From the NCBI GenBank assembly GCA_964563855.1, contig CAZLYU010000005.1:1-64000 (forward strand): 64,000 nucleotides of DNA, written 5' to 3'. The position numbers and the translations under genes are program-made. The notes beneath the pieces were generated by a model that saw only the letters and a program-made list of their open reading frames with translations, had not been told where the DNA came from and did no database searches. Below are positions 60,894 through 64,000 of this stretch, in pieces. How positions within the stretch are numbered: position 1 is the stretch's first letter; each line of letters opens with the position of its first letter. The stretch comes from JAFGRR01 sp964563855 (GTDB lineage: Bacteria; Planctomycetota; Phycisphaerae; UBA1845; Fen-1342).

Positions 60894-62114
60894 ATGCGAA
60901 TCGGAATCGTCACCACCTGGTTCGAACGCGGCGCCGCGATGGTCTCGCGCGCCTACCGCGACGTCCTCGCCGCAGACCATGACGTGTTCATCTACGCCCG
61001 CGCCGGTGAAACCTACGGCATCGGCGACCCGGCCTGGGACACGCCAAACGTCACCTGGGGCCGCCGGGCGTGGGGCGCGGATTACACCAAGATCGACTGG
61101 CGCGAGTTTCGCCGCTGGGTGTTCGACCAACAGCTCGACACGGTGCTCTTCAACGAGCAGATCTGCTGGGCCCCGATCGTGCTCGCGCGGCGCGAGCTCC
61201 CAGTCTCGATCGGCGCCTACGTCGACTACTACACCGCCGAGACCGCGCCCCTGTTCCGCCTATACGACTACCTCATCTGCAACACGCAGCGCCACTTCAG
61301 CGTGTTCGCCGAGCACGGCAACGCGCACCATGTGCCGTGGGGAACCGATCTCGACCTGTTCCGCCCCCAGCCCGAACGCCGACCCGCCGGACCCCGTACG
61401 TTCTTCCTTTCCGGGGGCATGAATCCGCCGCGCAAGGGCGCGTTGCCGGCGTTGCAGGCGTTCCACGAGCTCGACGCCGATTGGCGCTTTCTGTTTCACA
61501 TCCAGGCGCCGCTGTCGCGCTATCCGGCGATGGCCGAAATCTGCACAGCCGACCCGCGCATCGAGGTGGTCGAAGGCGCCGTTACCGCGCCGGGGCTCTA
61601 TCACCGCGGCGATGTGTACGTCTACCCCGCGCTGCTCGACGGCATCGGACTGACCGTGCCCGAGGCCCTGGCCTGCGGCCTACCGGTCGTCGCGACCGAC
61701 AACGCGCCCATGAACGAGTTCGTCAAGCACGGCGAAAACGGCTGGTGCATTCCGCCGCACGAGTTCCGCGGCCGGTCCGACGGCTACTACTGGGCGGAGG
61801 CGCACTGCACCGTCGCGGCGATCAAAGCGGCGCTGCAACAGTGCGTCGACGTCGAAGACGATCTGCCGCGCTTTCGACAGGCGGCCCGCACCAGTGCCGA
61901 AACGCAGCTCAACTGGACCGCGAACAGCGCAACCATGGTGCGGCAGTTTCGCGACATCGCCGACCGGCGGCATCGCATCGAAGGGCTCGAGCGACTCGAA
62001 GGCCGCGCGCTGCGACTGTGTCGACTGTCGCCGAACAAGGCGTGGGTGAAATGGCTGTTCGACCGCACGCGCGCCGCGCGGGCGCCCTTCAGCACCGCGC
62101 TGGTGTACGGATAG
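60894..62114 (+). CDS. Family 4-type glycosyltransferase
   Basis: The 406-residue protein begins MRIGIVTTWFERGAAMVSRA and has the GT4 donor-site region VYVYPALLDGIGLTVPEALA, then GLPVVATDNAPMNEFVKHGE, with the E-x7-E-like glutamates in place. The first domain contains FFLSGGMNPPRKGALPALQA. It transfers a sugar in glycan synthesis; donor and acceptor are unknown. The start at 60894 is chosen because the upstream stretch from ATG 60831 is low complexity. It ends before the convergent terminator at 62135. Confidence 0.85.
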   Translation: MRIGIVTTWFERGAAMVSRAYRDVLAADHDVFIYARAGETYGIGDPAWDTPNVTWGRRAWGADYTKIDWREFRRWVFDQQLDTVLFNEQICWAPIVLARRELPVSIGAYVDYYTAETAPLFRLYDYLICNTQRHFSVFAEHGNAHHVPWGTDLDLFRPQPERRPAGPRTFFLSGGMNPPRKGALPALQAFHELDADWRFLFHIQAPLSRYPAMAEICTADPRIEVVEGAVTAPGLYHRGDVYVYPALLDGIGLTVPEALACGLPVVATDNAPMNEFVKHGENGWCIPPHEFRGRSDGYYWAEAHCTVAAIKAALQQCVDVEDDLPRFRQAARTSAETQLNWTANSATMVRQFRDIADRRHRIEGLERLEGRALRLCRLSPNKAWVKWLFDRTRAARAPFSTALVYG

Positions 62115-62134
62115 CTCCCCTCCGTCAATGAAAG

Positions 62135-62177
62135 AACGGTGATCGCAGCCGCCGTTGCGGCAGGCGCGATCACCGTT
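62135..62177. terminator. Bidirectional terminator, 12-bp stem
   Basis: AACGGTGATCGC (62135-62146) and GCGATCACCGTT (62166-62177) are perfect complements, with an inner GCCGC / GCGGC stem in the loop. T-rich sequence follows on both strands. It separates the glycosyltransferase and chemoreceptor genes. Confidence 0.85.
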
Positions 62178-62199
62178 TCGCTTTCCGTTTCCGGTTGGC

Positions 62200-63738
62200 T
62201 TACGCCTTGGCGTGTCGCTTGGCGCCGCTGACCAGCGAAACCAGGTCTTCCACCACACCCGACATCGACTGCGCCTGAGCGCTCAGCTCCTCCGCAGCCG
62301 CGGCTGATTCTTCGACCGTGGCCGCATTCGCCTGCGTCACACGATCAATCTCGCTCACAGCCGAGTTGATCTGCTGCACGCCTTGCGCCTGCTCCGACGA
62401 AGCCGACGAGATTCGTTCGAGCAAGTCGGCCACTTGCGAGACTTCCGCCGAGATCGAGTCGAGCGACGTGCCGGCCGTCTGCGTCGCGCCGGCGCCTTCT
62501 CGCGCCCGCTCAACCGAACCCTCGATCAGCGTCGTCGTCTCGCGAGCCGCGTCGGCCGCGCGGAGTGCGAGATTACGCACCTCGCCCGCAACCACCGCGA
62601 ATCCCTTGCCGTGCTCACCAGCGCGGGCCGCTTCGACCGCCGCATTCAGAGCCAACAGGTTGGTCTGGAACGCGATTTCCTCGATCACCTTGATGATCTT
62701 GCTGATGTCGCTCGACGATTCGTTGATCGCTTGCATCGCGTCGCGCAGGTTCTGCATGCTGCCGCGACCGTCGTCCGCGGCGCCCCGCGCCCGAACCGCC
62801 GATTCATTCGCCGTCGTCGAGCTCGCCGCCGTCGAACGCGTCATGGCCGCCATCTCTTCGAGCGCGCTGGCGGTTTCCTGCAACGAAGCGGCTTGCGTCG
62901 TCGCGCCCTCGGCCAACGTCTGACTGGCCTGCGCCACCTGCCCCGCGGCCGAATTCACCTGATCGGAGCCGTCGCGCAGCAGCGTGATAATGCCCTGCAC
63001 CGGCGAAACAACATTCCGCGTAATGATCCAGAAGAAGATGCCGCCCGCGGCCAGCACAATGGCGAACACCAAACCGCCGCCCTGCCACAAACTCGCCGCG
63101 AGGGCCGCGTCGGCACTGTCGAGCGAGTGCACAATCTCGAACGCGCCGTGCACCTCGCCTTCTTTCCAGCCTTCCATCTTGGCGCCCGTCGGGTCGAGCC
63201 CCTCCGAGTTACCCCACAGCTCCTGCGAGCGCGCCGGATCGCCGTGGCACAAAAGGCACTCCTGCGTCAGGCGAATGGGCCGGAAATAGCGAACCGCATT
63301 CATCTCGCGGTCAATGACGTAGTGCTCTTCGAGATCCTCATTCTGGAAGCGCTTCAGGATCTCAGCCTCGACCTCATCCGGCTCATTGCTGGGATTGCGC
63401 GGATGAAACTTGGGAACCCGAAACTCATAGCCCCCTTCCTCCGCTTTCGCCATCGCGGCCCGAAACGCCGTCACGACGGGCACCGCGGACAGGATCTTCT
63501 CGATCTCGCCCTCCGCCGCCCAGGCGGACATCTGCTCCGGCGTAAAGACGCCGCTGTCCCACATCTTGCCGACTTCCTCGCGCGTGGCCTCGGTCGTGAG
63601 GATCACGCTGCGCGCGTTCGACACATACTCGTCAACGGCTTTCTGCTTGGCCTGTCGGTAGTATGCAACAAAGAGGATCGCGGCCAGCGCCACAACTTGG
63701 ACCACCCCCGCGAGCACGATCTTTCCTCGGAGATCCAT
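62200..63738 (-). CDS. Methyl-accepting chemotaxis protein with periplasmic c-type haem motif
   Basis: The 512-residue receptor has two membrane segments (about 8-27 and 218-240). The periplasmic part between them contains CLLCHG (C161, C164, H165), a CxxCH haem-attachment site in a Tll0287/DUF3365-type setting (YFRPIRLTQECLLCHGDPAR). The cytoplasmic signalling tip is EIAFQTNLLALNAAVEAARA with GEHGKGFAVVAGEVRNLA after it. A HAMP domain is not obvious after TM2. It should sense redox, oxygen or nitric oxide and act through CheA and CheW. GAGGTG lies upstream of ATG 63738. It is divergent from fliM. Confidence 0.92.
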   Translation of the reverse strand: MDLRGKIVLAGVVQVVALAAILFVAYYRQAKQKAVDEYVSNARSVILTTEATREEVGKMWDSGVFTPEQMSAWAAEGEIEKILSAVPVVTAFRAAMAKAEEGGYEFRVPKFHPRNPSNEPDEVEAEILKRFQNEDLEEHYVIDREMNAVRYFRPIRLTQECLLCHGDPARSQELWGNSEGLDPTGAKMEGWKEGEVHGAFEIVHSLDSADAALAASLWQGGGLVFAIVLAAGGIFFWIITRNVVSPVQGIITLLRDGSDQVNSAAGQVAQASQTLAEGATTQAASLQETASALEEMAAMTRSTAASSTTANESAVRARGAADDGRGSMQNLRDAMQAINESSSDISKIIKVIEEIAFQTNLLALNAAVEAARAGEHGKGFAVVAGEVRNLALRAADAARETTTLIEGSVERAREGAGATQTAGTSLDSISAEVSQVADLLERISSASSEQAQGVQQINSAVSEIDRVTQANAATVEESAAAAEELSAQAQSMSGVVEDLVSLVSGAKRHAKA

Positions 63739-63812
63739 CGAGACACCTCGTCAGCGGTTCAGCGTACGCCGTTCGCTCCGTGTCGCGCTCGACGCGGGTC
63801 GGCTCTCGGGGT

Positions 63813-63820
63813 CTATCGTC
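63813..63820 (-). promoter_or_regulatory. Possible sigma-28-like -10 box for the chemoreceptor gene
   Basis: On the minus strand GACGATAG resembles GCCGATAA of FliA-type promoters at six of eight positions. No convincing -35 accompanies it. Confidence 0.25.
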
Positions 63821-63864
63821 TAGATGAATCACACACTTCGAACGAAAATGCGGTGGGGCATTCC

Positions 63865-63872
63865 TCCGATAG
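63865..63872 (+). promoter_or_regulatory. Possible sigma-28-like -10 box for fliM
   Basis: TCCGATAG on the plus strand resembles GCCGATAA, with an A-rich patch about 12 bases further upstream of the spacer. It is a weak match, but it is mirrored by the box on the other strand. Confidence 0.25.
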
Positions 63873-63903
63873 AACACGCAGGTTGTGCCGGGAGAGCCTG
63901 CGC

Positions 63904-64000
63904 GTGTCAGAAGTCCTCGATCAGACCGAGATTGACGCCCTCCTCGCCGCCGTCGAAGGCGGCGCCAGCGAGACGTCCGACTCAAGCGTCGCAGGCCAGC
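63904..64000 (+). CDS. fliM: Flagellar motor switch protein FliM (or FliY), N-terminus only
   Basis: The 32 residues present begin MSEVLDQTEIDALLAAVEGG. The motif LDQTEIDALLAAV is the CheY-P-binding peptide (LSQxEIDALL) at the start of FliM. FliY has the same motif, so that is the alternative. The GTG start at 63904 is preceded by GGGAGAG. The gene runs off the right window edge. It is divergent from the chemoreceptor gene, linking receptor and motor. Confidence 0.75.
   Translation, partial: MSEVLDQTEIDALLAAVEGGASETSDSSVAGQ

Overview
The window reads like a chromosomal segment of a GC-rich planctomycete, most likely of the Phycisphaerae or a related lineage. The clues are two PEP-CTERM surface proteins, a prepilin-type H-X9-DG protein, a dockerin on a secreted glycosidase, a small histone H1-like (Hc1) protein, tandem clpP genes behind trigger factor, and a pyruvoyl arginine decarboxylase. 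This is inference from gene content; there is no rRNA in the window. I saw no tRNA, CRISPR array, insertion sequence or phage module.

Layout. 1-642: the 3' part of an RHS/Tc-toxin-like gene whose reading frame breaks off, overlapped by a small ORF with a MutS2-like beta-barrel. 668-5680 (minus): Gfo/Idh/MocA-like protein, DUF4091/CBM9 lipoprotein, MoxR ATPase. 5755-12155: housekeeping and small secreted genes (purC, a 2-hydroxyacid dehydrogenase, NDH-2, an esterase). 12236-25534: a carbohydrate region with a large six-hairpin glycosidase, a three-domain secreted protein, a prepilin-like protein, a PEP-CTERM protein, then divergently a GH1 beta-glucosidase with a sugar-binding protein and two ABC permeases, and a second PEP-CTERM protein. 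Two near-identical LacI/GalR-type operators lie in the divergent intergenic region, and a weaker copy precedes the secreted GH13 enzyme at 31452. No LacI-family regulator and no ABC ATPase are encoded here.

26610-31310 carries a cysteine-desulfurase-like PLP enzyme, a DUF2237 protein, a TPR lipoprotein and selB, suggesting selenocysteine use. 34058-39027 has nadA, a VanZ-like gene, an orphan parA, a fabZ-like gene, the Hc1-like gene and a short uvrC. 40647-42223 is a two-gene arginine-to-putrescine operon (pdaD, speB). 42675-46862 has a conserved barrel protein, a 36-residue membrane peptide missed by length cut-offs, tig and two clpP genes. 46938-54387 has a heparinase-like enzyme, acpP-fabF, two acetyltransferase-like genes, a LolA-like protein and a glycosyltransferase. 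54478-59078 is an RND efflux pair. The right end holds a DUF362 protein, a glycosyltransferase, a chemoreceptor with a c-type haem motif, and the divergent start of fliM.

Start codons were set from Shine-Dalgarno sites where one was visible. Intrinsic terminators were found by eye from inverted repeats.
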